Below, in pieces: positions 50,198 through 59,137 of a stretch of DNA of 64,000 nucleotides (the stretch's first letter is position 1; each line of letters begins with the position of its first letter). The position numbers and the translations under genes were made by a program. Below the pieces are notes generated by a model, which saw only the letters and a program-made list of their open reading frames with translations, was not told where the DNA came from and did no database searches. This DNA comes from an uncultured Oscillospiraceae bacterium. GTDB lineage: Bacteria > Bacillota > Clostridia > Oscillospirales > Acutalibacteraceae. Location: the NCBI GenBank assembly GCA_902492895.1, contig CABUNG010000007.1, positions 1 through 64,000 of the forward strand. The letters are read 5' to 3'.

Positions 50198-52288
50198 TTA
50201 CAGTCTCATGGATATTTCCGTTGCGAGGTCCTGGATAAATGAAATAAACTGCTGAATCAAGGCGAAGGCCAGCACGGCCAGGAACAGCACAATCACCATG
50301 ACCAGAAGCGTGATCAGCAGAACGGCGATGGTTTTGCCCATGGAATAGTTGTGGATCTCCTGATTCGCACAAATCAGCAGAATCACCGTCCAGGCCAGCG
50401 CCACCGTCACGATGACGTTCAGGAACGCCGCATCCTCCAGGATCAGAACCCGGCTCAGGATCGTGGCGACCGGAAGCAGCCAGACCAGAGGGGTCAGGGC
50501 GTAACAGGACGCCATGACGATATCCCGGAATTTGCCTTCCCCGTTCATCAGCGAGGTAACGCACCAGTTGCAGACACAGAACAGAAGCAGCGGCGCCGCC
50601 ACCTTGAGCGCTTCGAGGAGGAGATTGACCTCCTCCGTCCGACCCGGGCTGAAGATGAAGCCGATGAAGCGGCTGTATATGGCCATAGCCGCGCAGGCCA
50701 GACCCAGGAGGGTCAAAGCCGCCTTCATGCTGCCCCGCTTTTCGCATTTGAGGTCCCAGAACCCGTCGAAAGGATGAAACACCACATAGCGGGAATACCG
50801 GAGGGTGCCCCTATAACCGTAGGGTTCCACCGCCTTGGCGGGATGCCTCTTTCTCCACAGGCTGTACACGAAGAGCAGAACGCAGAGTCCCAAAATTCCG
50901 GTCATCATATATGGGAAAATCGACCCGATGACCTGGCTGCGGTGCATCTTGAAGGCGGCGGAATAGTTGCTGCGGTCTTCTGCCAGCCGGAAATATTCCA
51001 TAGCCTTCTCATAATCCTGGCTGCGGTAAGCGGCCTTTCCGAGTCCGTTCAGGGCACCTACATTGTTTTGGTTGAGCTGCGCAATTTCGGCCCAGAGCGC
51101 GGTTTCCTCTTCATACTGGCTGTTGTAATGATACTGCGCCGTGGTATAGAGCATCCGCCCGTATTCGCTGAGCGAATACGTCGTCAGGCTCATCTTGCCC
51201 GCGTCGAGCAGATAAAACGTGCCGTTCCGATATTCCAGCGACGTAGGGATCTGCAGGCTGCCTTTGACGGCACCCGGCGCCCCGAATTCGAAGAGCAGTT
51301 CCCCGTCCGCGTTATAAACGAACACCCGGCAGCGGTTGGAATCGAGAATCGCATACATCCCATAGCCCAGCGTGCAGATGTCCACAAGAGTCGAGGCTCC
51401 CCGGTAGCTGCCCGTCGAGATGACGAGGGGATCCCCATAAGGAGAGGGAGTCCGCGTAATCCGCAGGATATCGTTTCCGGCCGCGTTGAGCTTGCGCACG
51501 GGCGTGGCCGTTTTGGATGCGTATTCGCTCAGGGAAAAACTGTTGGTCGTGACATAGAGGAAATCCTCGTCGTCGATGCTGAGATTGTTGTATTCCGTCG
51601 GGACAAAGGCCGCCATCCGTTCGATTTGCTCCTCTGTGGAGATCATCCGCCAGAACAAATCGAGCGGCGTGTATTTTACCCGGTTGGCGCCGAGGCATCC
51701 CGTAAAGTCTCCCTGCGGGTCCAGTTCAATGAGACCCATATTGAATCCGGACGAGGTGACGAAGATGCGGCCGGCCGTATCCAACAGCAGCTTTGTCGGC
51801 TTGAACTGGAAATCTTCGGGCAGGCTGCCGGATTCCGGCGCCCCGATGATCCGTGTCACACGTCCGTCCTTGTCGAACGCCACGATACGGGCGTTGCCTG
51901 TGTCCGCCACATACAGGGTGGACTGCCATATGTAAATTCCCTGCGGCTTCTGAAAGGTTAAGACGTCCTCGCCGTCCGTCACCGACGTGATTTCCCGGAC
52001 CAAGGCCAGCTCGCTGTTTAATACGACGATTCGGTTGTTGTCGGTATCGACGATATACAGGTCGCCGTTTTCATCCACATACACGTCGGACGGATTGGCG
52101 AAATTCACCGTTCCGAGAGAGGCCCCAGTGACAACGCGCTCGGTCACGACCGCGTCGGGCGCGGCCACGGTGTTGGATTCGGCGTCGTACGTGTAGCTGT
52201 AAAACGGGTTTTCCGCTGCTGCCGGCAGGCAGGACAACAACAGGAGAAGAGGAACCAGCATGCAGGCAAGGCGCGCTTTGCATTTCAA
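50198..52288 (-). CDS. NHL-repeat and Yip1-like membrane protein
   Basis: About 696 aa. TTG at 52288 is chosen because GGAGGAGAG lies 6 nt upstream and it gives a clean signal peptide (KCKARLACMLVPLLLLLSCL). Residues about 40-370 are NHL-type beta-propeller repeats (NPSDVYVDENGDLYIVDTDN, KPQGIYIWQSTLYVADTGNA). A TPR-like helical pair follows near 400-440 (NVGALNGLGKAAYRSQDYEK), then one helix near 465. The C-terminal part has five hydrophobic segments of the Yip1 fold (HPFDGFWDLKCEKRGSMKAA onward). The mix suggests an outside sensor/binding propeller on a membrane base; it travels with the transporter cassette. Confidence 0.78.
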   Translation of the reverse strand: MKCKARLACMLVPLLLLLSCLPAAAENPFYSYTYDAESNTVAAPDAVVTERVVTGASLGTVNFANPSDVYVDENGDLYIVDTDNNRIVVLNSELALVREITSVTDGEDVLTFQKPQGIYIWQSTLYVADTGNARIVAFDKDGRVTRIIGAPESGSLPEDFQFKPTKLLLDTAGRIFVTSSGFNMGLIELDPQGDFTGCLGANRVKYTPLDLFWRMISTEEQIERMAAFVPTEYNNLSIDDEDFLYVTTNSFSLSEYASKTATPVRKLNAAGNDILRITRTPSPYGDPLVISTGSYRGASTLVDICTLGYGMYAILDSNRCRVFVYNADGELLFEFGAPGAVKGSLQIPTSLEYRNGTFYLLDAGKMSLTTYSLSEYGRMLYTTAQYHYNSQYEEETALWAEIAQLNQNNVGALNGLGKAAYRSQDYEKAMEYFRLAEDRSNYSAAFKMHRSQVIGSIFPYMMTGILGLCVLLFVYSLWRKRHPAKAVEPYGYRGTLRYSRYVVFHPFDGFWDLKCEKRGSMKAALTLLGLACAAMAIYSRFIGFIFSPGRTEEVNLLLEALKVAAPLLLFCVCNWCVTSLMNGEGKFRDIVMASCYALTPLVWLLPVATILSRVLILEDAAFLNVIVTVALAWTVILLICANQEIHNYSMGKTIAVLLITLLVMVIVLFLAVLAFALIQQFISFIQDLATEISMRL

Positions 52289-52305
52289 TTCAATCTCTCC
52301 TCCCA

Positions 52306-53193
52306 TTATTCTTTGATGCCCGACGACGCCATGGTCTGCAGGATATTGCCCTGCGACACGATGAACACGACGATCGGCGGTATGATGAGAATGAGGGACA
52401 CCGCCGAACCGGCGCCCGCGCGGGCCACGCCGCCGGCGAGAATCTGGTTGAGGGCGTAATTGAGAGGCTTGAGCTCCTCGGAAAAGATGGTGTTTCCGCC
52501 GGTCATGCCCCACATGCTCTGAAACCCGAATATGATCAGGGTCAGCCAGGCCGGCTTGACCATCGGCATAGCGATCCGGAAAAAGATGCGCAGTTCCGAA
52601 GCGCCGTCGATCCGGGCCGCTTCCAGCAGGCTGTCGGGTATGTTGCACATAAACTGCTTCATAAGAAACAGGCCGAGCGAGGAAGCGATGGCCGGCACGA
52701 TCAGAGAAGCGAGCGTATCTACCCAGCCGATGCGGCTCATGATGATGTAGGAGGGTATCGCGGTAACGGTGGTGGAGAACATCAGGGACAGCACCACCAG
52801 CTTGAATATCAGCTCCCGTCCCGGAAAACGGCGTTTTTCCAGCACGTACGCCGCCAGGGAGGACACCACCAGCTGGCCGAGGACCGCCAGGGCCGTGATG
52901 AGAACCGTATTGAAGAAGTAGCGGGATATGGGCACCCAGGAATCCCCCATGAGCACAGACAGGTTCTTAAAATTGTTCAGGGTCGGATTGCGCACAAAAA
53001 ACCGCGGCGGGTATACAAACAGCTCGTCGAGCGGTTTGAATGCGCTGCTGAATATGTAGACGAGGGGCAGCGCCATAAAAACGCCCACCGCGCACAGCAT
53101 CAGAAAATTACCGACCCGGCCTGCCCGGCTGCGCCCGATATGCAGACGGCCCTTTCGATGTTTCATTGGTGTATCCGGTTTCATGTTCTCCAC
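52306..53193 (-). CDS. Carbohydrate ABC permease, MalG-type (set 1)
   Basis: A 295-aa six-helix subunit. The EAA loop is PDSLLEAARIDGASELRIFF with RIAMPMVKP following. Partner of the permease at 53214 (20-nt gap). The stop codon overlaps the region just upstream of the NHL/Yip1 gene's ribosome-binding site. Confidence 0.93.
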   Translation of the reverse strand: MENMKPDTPMKHRKGRLHIGRSRAGRVGNFLMLCAVGVFMALPLVYIFSSAFKPLDELFVYPPRFFVRNPTLNNFKNLSVLMGDSWVPISRYFFNTVLITALAVLGQLVVSSLAAYVLEKRRFPGRELIFKLVVLSLMFSTTVTAIPSYIIMSRIGWVDTLASLIVPAIASSLGLFLMKQFMCNIPDSLLEAARIDGASELRIFFRIAMPMVKPAWLTLIIFGFQSMWGMTGGNTIFSEELKPLNYALNQILAGGVARAGAGSAVSLILIIPPIVVFIVSQGNILQTMASSGIKE

Positions 53194-53213
53194 CCTTTAC
53201 CGAGGATTTCCAA

Positions 53214-54146
53214 TCAAGTTCCCACTTTACGAAGCAGCTTCTGCACCAGCCCGTTGCATCCCATCATGAGCACAAAGAGGAAGGTGGCAACCGCGCAGGC
53301 ATAACCCATTTCGAACCGGGTGGTCCCGTAGTCGGACATGTGATTGAGCAGAGTATGAGCGGCGTAGTCGGTGCTGGGGTTTCCAAAAAGGGCTTCCTGC
53401 ACGGTTCCGCAGGAAAAGGTGCCCGTGATGCTCATGACGGCGCCGAACATCAGCTGCGGTTTCATCATGGGCAGTGTGATAAACCACAGCTCCTGCCAGC
53501 GGTTCCGGATGCCTTCCACGTAGCCCGCTTCGTACATCGATTTATCGATGGTCTGGAAACCGGCCACAAAGGAGAGGAAGCCGGAACCCAGGCTCATCCA
53601 CAGCATGACCACCATGCTGACACCCAGCATATAGTTTGTGTCGGTCAGCCACTGAACCGGGTCGTTGATCAGTCCCATATTCATCAGGATACCGTTGAGA
53701 TACCCATAAGCATCGCCGCTGAAGAGTACTTTCCAGATCATGAAGGCCCCGCCGCAGATGGAAGGGGCGTACATGACGGTCACCATCAGAGCCCGCAGCG
53801 GCGCGGAAAGTTCGTTGATGCACCACGCCATCAGCAGGGACGCCAGATAACCGGCGGGACCGGTCACGATGGCGATGAGAAAGGTGTTTTTCAGAGCGGT
53901 CAGAAAGACGTCGTCCCCGACAAACAGGTTTTGATAGTTCTGCCAGCCGACGAACTGCGGCGGCTGAAGCACATTGTAATAGGTAAAGCTGTAGTACATG
54001 GACATCAATACCGGCGCTATGACAAACAGGGTAAAAACCAGCAGGAAAGGCAGCAGGAACAGATAACAGTCCCAGTTTCTGGTGGCTTCCCGTCCCTTGC
54101 CCGCGAGATATGCCCGCGCTCGTTTTCGCCGTTCTACACTATTCAT
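53214..54146 (-). CDS. Carbohydrate ABC permease, MalF/UgpA-type (set 1)
   Basis: A 310-aa six-helix subunit. The EAA loop is KSMYEAGYVEGIRNRWQELW with FITLPMMKP following. It starts 170 nt after the large solute-binding protein, behind a repeat/hairpin block that may lower its expression relative to the binding protein. Confidence 0.92.
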   Translation of the reverse strand: MNSVERRKRARAYLAGKGREATRNWDCYLFLLPFLLVFTLFVIAPVLMSMYYSFTYYNVLQPPQFVGWQNYQNLFVGDDVFLTALKNTFLIAIVTGPAGYLASLLMAWCINELSAPLRALMVTVMYAPSICGGAFMIWKVLFSGDAYGYLNGILMNMGLINDPVQWLTDTNYMLGVSMVVMLWMSLGSGFLSFVAGFQTIDKSMYEAGYVEGIRNRWQELWFITLPMMKPQLMFGAVMSITGTFSCGTVQEALFGNPSTDYAAHTLLNHMSDYGTTRFEMGYACAVATFLFVLMMGCNGLVQKLLRKVGT

Positions 54147-54173
54147 GAGCCACGTTCCTTTCTGCCAGCCGGC

Positions 54174-54309
54174 CCCCGGCCAATTCGGATACCTACGCTG
54201 TCTGGGGCCGGCCTCCGCTCATTCCGATTCTCTCGGAATGGCCCTGCGCGGCGATCTATCCACGCCCCGGCCAATTCGGATATCTTCGCTGTCTGGGGCC
54301 GGCCTCCGC
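54174..54309. repeat. Intercistronic direct repeat with hairpins
   Basis: Two 45-bp copies (54174-54218 and 54265-54309), 91 bp apart, differ at two positions. Each has CCGGCC near one end and GGCCGG near the other, so each can fold. Between them lies a separate stem (54221-54227 with 54233-54239). The block fills the gap between the binding-protein stop (54317) and the permease start (54146). Such stems often protect the 3' end of the binding-protein message. Confidence 0.8.
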
Positions 54310-54316
54310 CGTCCGG

Positions 54317-57163
54317 TCAGGACATGTGGAATTCGTCCCGCTTATTGGCAATTTCCTGATTGATGACGTTGACGTAATCGAGAAGGGTATCTTTGGCGTC
54401 CTTATCATGCAGAATCACCTGCCGGACCGCATTGGTCAGATGGCGCTGCAGGAAATAGCTGCCGGGAATCTGCGGGATGCCCTTGGCGCTCTCCAGCTGT
54501 GTTTCGAGCGCCGTCAGTTCACTTTTTGACCAGGGAAGACGGGAAAACGCCTCGAGATTGGCCGTGGGATACCGGGCAGATTCACCAAGGATACTCTCCA
54601 TTTCGCTGCCGAACCGGCTCTGCGCGTCGGCAGAAACCCACCATTTCAAAAAGCTCCAGGCCGCATCGGGATTCTTCGAGTCCGACATGAGCACACTGGC
54701 CGTGGAGGACAGCACCGTACTGTGGTCCACCTCTCCATTTTCAAGCAGCGTGCCCGGAACCGAAGTGAAATTCCACAGCCCCTTGATCTCCGGTGCCGAT
54801 ACTTGTAAGGAGTTGTACATCGAATAGTCGGCAATAGCCACCGGCACTTCCCCGACCCGGAAACGGTTGAGGATATCGAGTTCCTTGGCGACATTATAAT
54901 TAATGTAGAAGTTCGCCCACTTTTTAAACGCCTCGACCGAGGCGGAAGAATCCAGCACCGTCGTCGTTTCATCGTCGGTAAAGACCTGTCCGCCGTTCTG
55001 CAGGAGCAGCATATAAAAGGTGTTGACGTCGATGGCGTTCGACAGTCCGAACTGCATGTTCTTCTTATTCAGAACCGTGATCATGGCGATGATGTCGGTC
55101 CAGGTTTCCGGCACTTTCAGCCCCAATTCGGCCAGAATGTCCTCCCGATAGAACAGCATGGAGAAACTCTGCGTTTCGGGGAGTGCGTAGATGCGGCCCT
55201 CGAGGCTGTAGGGTACGAACAGTTCCGGGTTGAACCAGCCCCGAACCGTCTCGAAATCGTCATAGCGGCTGACGTCCAGAATTGCTCCGCGAAGGGCGAA
55301 GTTGACCGGGTCGGTCATAGGCACGCCGAGCGCCACATCGGGGCCGATGCCCGCGATCGTCGCGGAGAGAAGCGTGCCCTGTGTAACCAGCTTCAGATCT
55401 ACGGGAATCCCATACTCCGGCACAAAGGAATCGTTGATGATGGATTTGAGCGTCTGCGTTTGATCCCGTCCGGAGGAAATCCAGACGGTGATGCCGTTTT
55501 CATGATCCATCGTCCGGTTGCCGATGGCGTCGTAATCCTTGACAAACGAATCGATAAAATTGCGGATATGGAATACCAGCATGTCGAAAAATCCAGCGTC
55601 CGGCTTTTTCAGCTCCTGGTCGGCTGAATACACCGTGATCGAATCGATCTCCAGCGGCTGCTGCCGGTAAGTCGACAACCAGGTTCCCAACGATCCGATA
55701 TTGGTTTTGAAGTAGCTGAATTTCTTGGCGATTTTCGTCGGCTTCTCCGCCATCGTCTTCAACAGGTCAGCGGCCGTTTTGAGTATTCCGATGCTGTCGC
55801 CGCCCTTTTGGCCCGTGATGTCCTGCATCGTCCGGACAACGTCGGTCAGCCGCTCATATTGGCGCGCTATGTTTTCAATCGTCTCCGGGATGAGCGTCTC
55901 CAAACGGTAATCCCGATGAAGATCGGGATTCGATCCCGTTATAACCAGAATATCGCGGTAAATCCGGTTGAGCTCGGCCAGGATGTCGTCGACCTCCTGC
56001 AGCACCTCGCCCATCCGGCTGAGCACCACTTCCATTTTGATTTCGTGGGGGCCTTCCTCCAGGTAAAACAGGAAGGGCTCATCCCCGCCCAAAACTGTAT
56101 TCTGCCAGGCCGTATCGTAGCGGAAGGAAACCGCGTCCAGCTCGGCGAACGGCACCTCGTCGTCGATATAAATCCGACGATACGAGGCCACACCCGTTGC
56201 GGTATTCTGCCGGGCTTTGATGGCGATTTGATATAGCCCCGTCTGCGGCGCGTTGAATTTCCAGATCAGAAACTGCCCGTTGCTCGCCCACCGTGTCCCG
56301 CCGATGCTGTTGAGTTTGACGACGGAAGCCTCGTAGGGTTCGGTGGCCGGAGAGGTACGGTCGGTGATCGGATACAGAACCGCCGAGGATTTGTAATCCG
56401 CGTCCTCCCCTTGAATGACGACCCTTTTCCCGCTTGTCTCGGCATACGCCTGATCCCGGTACTCGTCTGCCGCTTCGCTGTAGGGTCTCAGGGACTTCGG
56501 CGCTTCAAACGTAAGTGCATGCAGCAGCATCGGCTCATTGTCTGCACGCAGGGTCACCGTATTGTTCCCCGCCCGGAGATAAAAGCACAGCGCCTCTTCA
56601 TAGTACCCTTTGTTGTCGGCGGCCCGTTTCTCCTGCCAGATGGGATTCTCCTTCTGGGAGGGACGGATATCGTTGCCGTATACGTCGGTTTCCACATGAT
56701 CGAGAGCATTGGACCAAATCCGGGGGAAGAGCAGATTTTCCGCCTCCGCGTAAGGAACCGCACCGTTGATGAGAACCGTGCGCTCGATATCCACGCCCTT
56801 GCCCTTCACTGGAAAATAGCGCAGGCGCAGGGTATACAGCCCTTCCGTCTCCACGTCAAACGACCAGGTGACGCTGGATCCCTCGGGCGTATACAGGCTC
56901 TGGCCTTTCTGTCCCTCATAATCGGTTTCCACATGCACCTCAGCGTCCGTCTGATAGCGTTCGGCCGCCGGGATGGCAATGGTGCCCGCGCCGTTTTTGC
57001 CGGCGCAGGCCTCCAGATAAGCCGTATAGCTTCCCGCTTCCGCCTGTCCGCCGGACTGCGCGGACTCCTCCGCCGCTGCCGGACCCGGGATTCCTCCCAT
57101 GAGCAGCGCCAGGGACAGCATACATCCCAGGATTCGCTTAATCCATTCCGTACAGCGCCTCAT
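54317..57163 (-). CDS. Very long ABC solute-binding protein with N-terminal sugar-binding-like modules (set 1)
   Basis: A 948-aa exported protein, about twice the usual size. Signal peptide RRCTEWIKRILGCMLSLALL ... AAAEE. Two galactose-binding-like beta-sandwiches follow: about 45-220 (SSVTWSFDVETEGLYTLRLR, YEEALCFYLRAGNNTVTL) and about 240-390 (RVVIQGEDADYKSSAVLYPI, GQFLIWKFNAPQTGLYQI). A helical region lies near 390-520, then a family-1 binding protein from about 545 (NGITVWISSGRDQTQTLKSI, GIGPDVALGVPM, PYSLEGRIYALPETQSFSML). Start 57163 (AAAGGAG 7 nt upstream) is better than 57181. It probably binds a large glycan first with the modules and then passes it to the permeases. Confidence 0.85.
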   Translation of the reverse strand: MRRCTEWIKRILGCMLSLALLMGGIPGPAAAEESAQSGGQAEAGSYTAYLEACAGKNGAGTIAIPAAERYQTDAEVHVETDYEGQKGQSLYTPEGSSVTWSFDVETEGLYTLRLRYFPVKGKGVDIERTVLINGAVPYAEAENLLFPRIWSNALDHVETDVYGNDIRPSQKENPIWQEKRAADNKGYYEEALCFYLRAGNNTVTLRADNEPMLLHALTFEAPKSLRPYSEAADEYRDQAYAETSGKRVVIQGEDADYKSSAVLYPITDRTSPATEPYEASVVKLNSIGGTRWASNGQFLIWKFNAPQTGLYQIAIKARQNTATGVASYRRIYIDDEVPFAELDAVSFRYDTAWQNTVLGGDEPFLFYLEEGPHEIKMEVVLSRMGEVLQEVDDILAELNRIYRDILVITGSNPDLHRDYRLETLIPETIENIARQYERLTDVVRTMQDITGQKGGDSIGILKTAADLLKTMAEKPTKIAKKFSYFKTNIGSLGTWLSTYRQQPLEIDSITVYSADQELKKPDAGFFDMLVFHIRNFIDSFVKDYDAIGNRTMDHENGITVWISSGRDQTQTLKSIINDSFVPEYGIPVDLKLVTQGTLLSATIAGIGPDVALGVPMTDPVNFALRGAILDVSRYDDFETVRGWFNPELFVPYSLEGRIYALPETQSFSMLFYREDILAELGLKVPETWTDIIAMITVLNKKNMQFGLSNAIDVNTFYMLLLQNGGQVFTDDETTTVLDSSASVEAFKKWANFYINYNVAKELDILNRFRVGEVPVAIADYSMYNSLQVSAPEIKGLWNFTSVPGTLLENGEVDHSTVLSSTASVLMSDSKNPDAAWSFLKWWVSADAQSRFGSEMESILGESARYPTANLEAFSRLPWSKSELTALETQLESAKGIPQIPGSYFLQRHLTNAVRQVILHDKDAKDTLLDYVNVINQEIANKRDEFHMS

Positions 57164-57193
57164 CGTCGCGCTCCTTTCCATCAGCCGCCAAAC

Positions 57194-58819
57194 TCAGCGT
57201 ATCCGGATATCCACCGGTCCATTGTGGTAAACGGTCAGGACGAAGCCATCATCCTGCCGTTCCATAACCGCCCGTCCGCCCGTGATCTCGATCGTCTCCG
57301 CCTTGGCGGCGCGCAGCCGGGTGACGCGCTCCTCGCCGATGAACCGGCATTGGTCGTCCTTAATGTATTCATCCAGGTATCGGGAACCGCTGAAAGACGG
57401 GTTATTGAACACGCCTTTAGCCGAATCGGACCGGAAATTGTTCAGATGCAGCCGCAGTTCGTCCGGATACAACCGTCCGACGATGTAGGTATGGGGTTCC
57501 AGTTCCCCGCTGATCTGCCAGGAACCGACGGCCACGTCCCGGAAGCTCTGCTGGCTGTAGGCGTTCTCAAGCGTGTGGGAAATCAGCCAGTGATCTCCGA
57601 CGTAAAATACACAGGCATCGGTATTGAAATTCTCGGGATATCGTTCGTCGAACCAGGCCTTCTTATCGCTCGGAACCGTCCGGCTGTCCAGGGTTTCCCC
57701 GAACACCGTCTCCGCTTCGCTCCGCGCGAAGGCCGGGACGACAGGGATAACGAAATACCGGCCCGTGCGCTGCAGGATGCTGCCGCTCGAATTGTCCTTT
57801 TTCACCTTATCGAGAGCCTCACGCGGCGCATACAAATCGATAAAGGGCTCTTCGGACGGTTCGCGGTACAGCGGCGACTGCCAGTCATCCAATATGTACG
57901 CCGCCCGGATTTTGTCCCGTACCTGTTCTTTGGAGGAGATCAGCCCCTCTTCTACGGCCATCTTGTGCAGCGGGAGAAGCACCCGCTTAAACAGGGGCGT
58001 AAGCGTATTTTTGTACGCGATCATCCGCCCTTCCACTTCAAAACTGACGATACAGGCCCCTTGCAGGAGAGCGGGAGCGAGAATCTGTCCCATCAGCGCC
58101 TCCGGGCAGCCGAATTCCATCAGGGTGACGCACAGATTCAGGTAAAAATCTCCGAACCGTTTCCGCAGGTTATCCTGATAGGCGCGCCCTTCGCTTTCTC
58201 CATACAAAAAGGTATACCCCTGCTCATACCACCAGAAATCTTCGACGTTGATGCCCCAGGCCGGAGACTGGCCGGTCAGCCAATATCCCATCGCCAGGCT
58301 GCGGGTCAGATGGTACTGACCCCAGCCGTTCACTTTATCCTGAAAGATGATCACATCCGGATGTTCCCGCAAAAACGCGATAAAGCGCGGATCCGCTCCC
58401 GCTTTCGCGAACACATGCGGCCGGTCCGGATAACCCATGTCCTCCCAGATCAGGTAGACGCCGTAGCGGCTGCATACTTCCGCCAGCTCCAGGATGCGGA
58501 CGAGCTGCGTTTCGTTGAGTCCTGCACAGGACATCTCTACAACGGAAACGGCTATAATATGCTGATATGTACGCAGCAGCTCATCGAGGGTTTCCGGTGT
58601 CACCACCCAGTCCCGTGTGTGGCTGTTCCAGAACTCCGTCTGCAGGACGATGCTGAGGCCCCGCGCGTCAAAATCCTCCAGTTTTTGCAGGCTGTCGCTG
58701 TGGTCGGCATCCACATGCATCGATGCATAAGGTCTCAGATCGTCCGGTATGACCCGGTCATGGCCGCATTTGAAATTGAATAACGGATGAACATGGGATA
58801 TCTCACGGCGGTGTTGCAT
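57194..58819 (-). CDS. GH98-like glycosidase without signal peptide
   Basis: A 541-aa protein that shares the motif chain of the GH98-like lipoprotein at 41156: LSIVLQTEFWNS, VVEMSCAGLNETQ, YLIWEDMGY, VIIFQDKVNGWGQYHL, LAMGYWLTGQSPAWG, INVEDFWWYEQGY. It starts MQHRREISHVHPLFNFK, with no signal peptide or lipobox, so it is predicted to stay in the cytoplasm. The C-terminal part (about 400-541) is a beta domain. It is the first gene of the 12-gene operon. A cytoplasmic member would act on imported oligosaccharides; alternatively a missed upstream start could add an export signal, but none is visible. Confidence 0.75.
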   Translation of the reverse strand: MQHRREISHVHPLFNFKCGHDRVIPDDLRPYASMHVDADHSDSLQKLEDFDARGLSIVLQTEFWNSHTRDWVVTPETLDELLRTYQHIIAVSVVEMSCAGLNETQLVRILELAEVCSRYGVYLIWEDMGYPDRPHVFAKAGADPRFIAFLREHPDVIIFQDKVNGWGQYHLTRSLAMGYWLTGQSPAWGINVEDFWWYEQGYTFLYGESEGRAYQDNLRKRFGDFYLNLCVTLMEFGCPEALMGQILAPALLQGACIVSFEVEGRMIAYKNTLTPLFKRVLLPLHKMAVEEGLISSKEQVRDKIRAAYILDDWQSPLYREPSEEPFIDLYAPREALDKVKKDNSSGSILQRTGRYFVIPVVPAFARSEAETVFGETLDSRTVPSDKKAWFDERYPENFNTDACVFYVGDHWLISHTLENAYSQQSFRDVAVGSWQISGELEPHTYIVGRLYPDELRLHLNNFRSDSAKGVFNNPSFSGSRYLDEYIKDDQCRFIGEERVTRLRAAKAETIEITGGRAVMERQDDGFVLTVYHNGPVDIRIR

Positions 58820-58951
58820 CTGGTGTTCCTCTCTTCTTCGACTGATTTCCTATCGGACCAATAAAAGCCACGGCAATGCATACTATCTCAGTCAAAAGGA
58901 AAATATTGTATGTTTTGCCTTTAAGCCAAATGGAATTGTTCTCTTTTTTGT

Positions 58952-58960
58952 AGTATAACA
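58952..58960 (-). promoter_or_regulatory. Extended -10 promoter of the glycan operon
   Basis: Minus strand TATACT (58957-58952) preceded by TGT. It lies about 130 nt before the GH98 start, leaving a 5' leader. The rest of the gap 58820-59137 is AT-rich and otherwise empty apart from a terminator. Confidence 0.45.
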
Positions 58961-59044
58961 CAACGAAAGGGCGTGGTATATCACAATACATGCTGTTTGA
59001 CACACGTAACTTGCTGTATTCGTGAAGATATCCAGCATATGGAA

Positions 59045-59087
59045 ACAAAAAGCAGGCGGCACCATGAAACATCCTGGTACCGCCTGC
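59045..59087 (-). terminator. Terminator of the duplicated-module surface gene
   Basis: 13-bp stem with one mismatch (59052-59064 with 59075-59087), then TTTTTGTTT on the minus strand. Confidence 0.8.
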
Positions 59088-59137
59088 CGATTGTGAGGTT
59101 TTGCGTCAATCGGTCCGATTAGAAATCGAAAACGATC

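Noticed and set aside
56411..58783. A 790-codon plus-strand open frame
   Set aside because: Antisense to the large binding protein and the GH98-like gene; no start signal and no family features.
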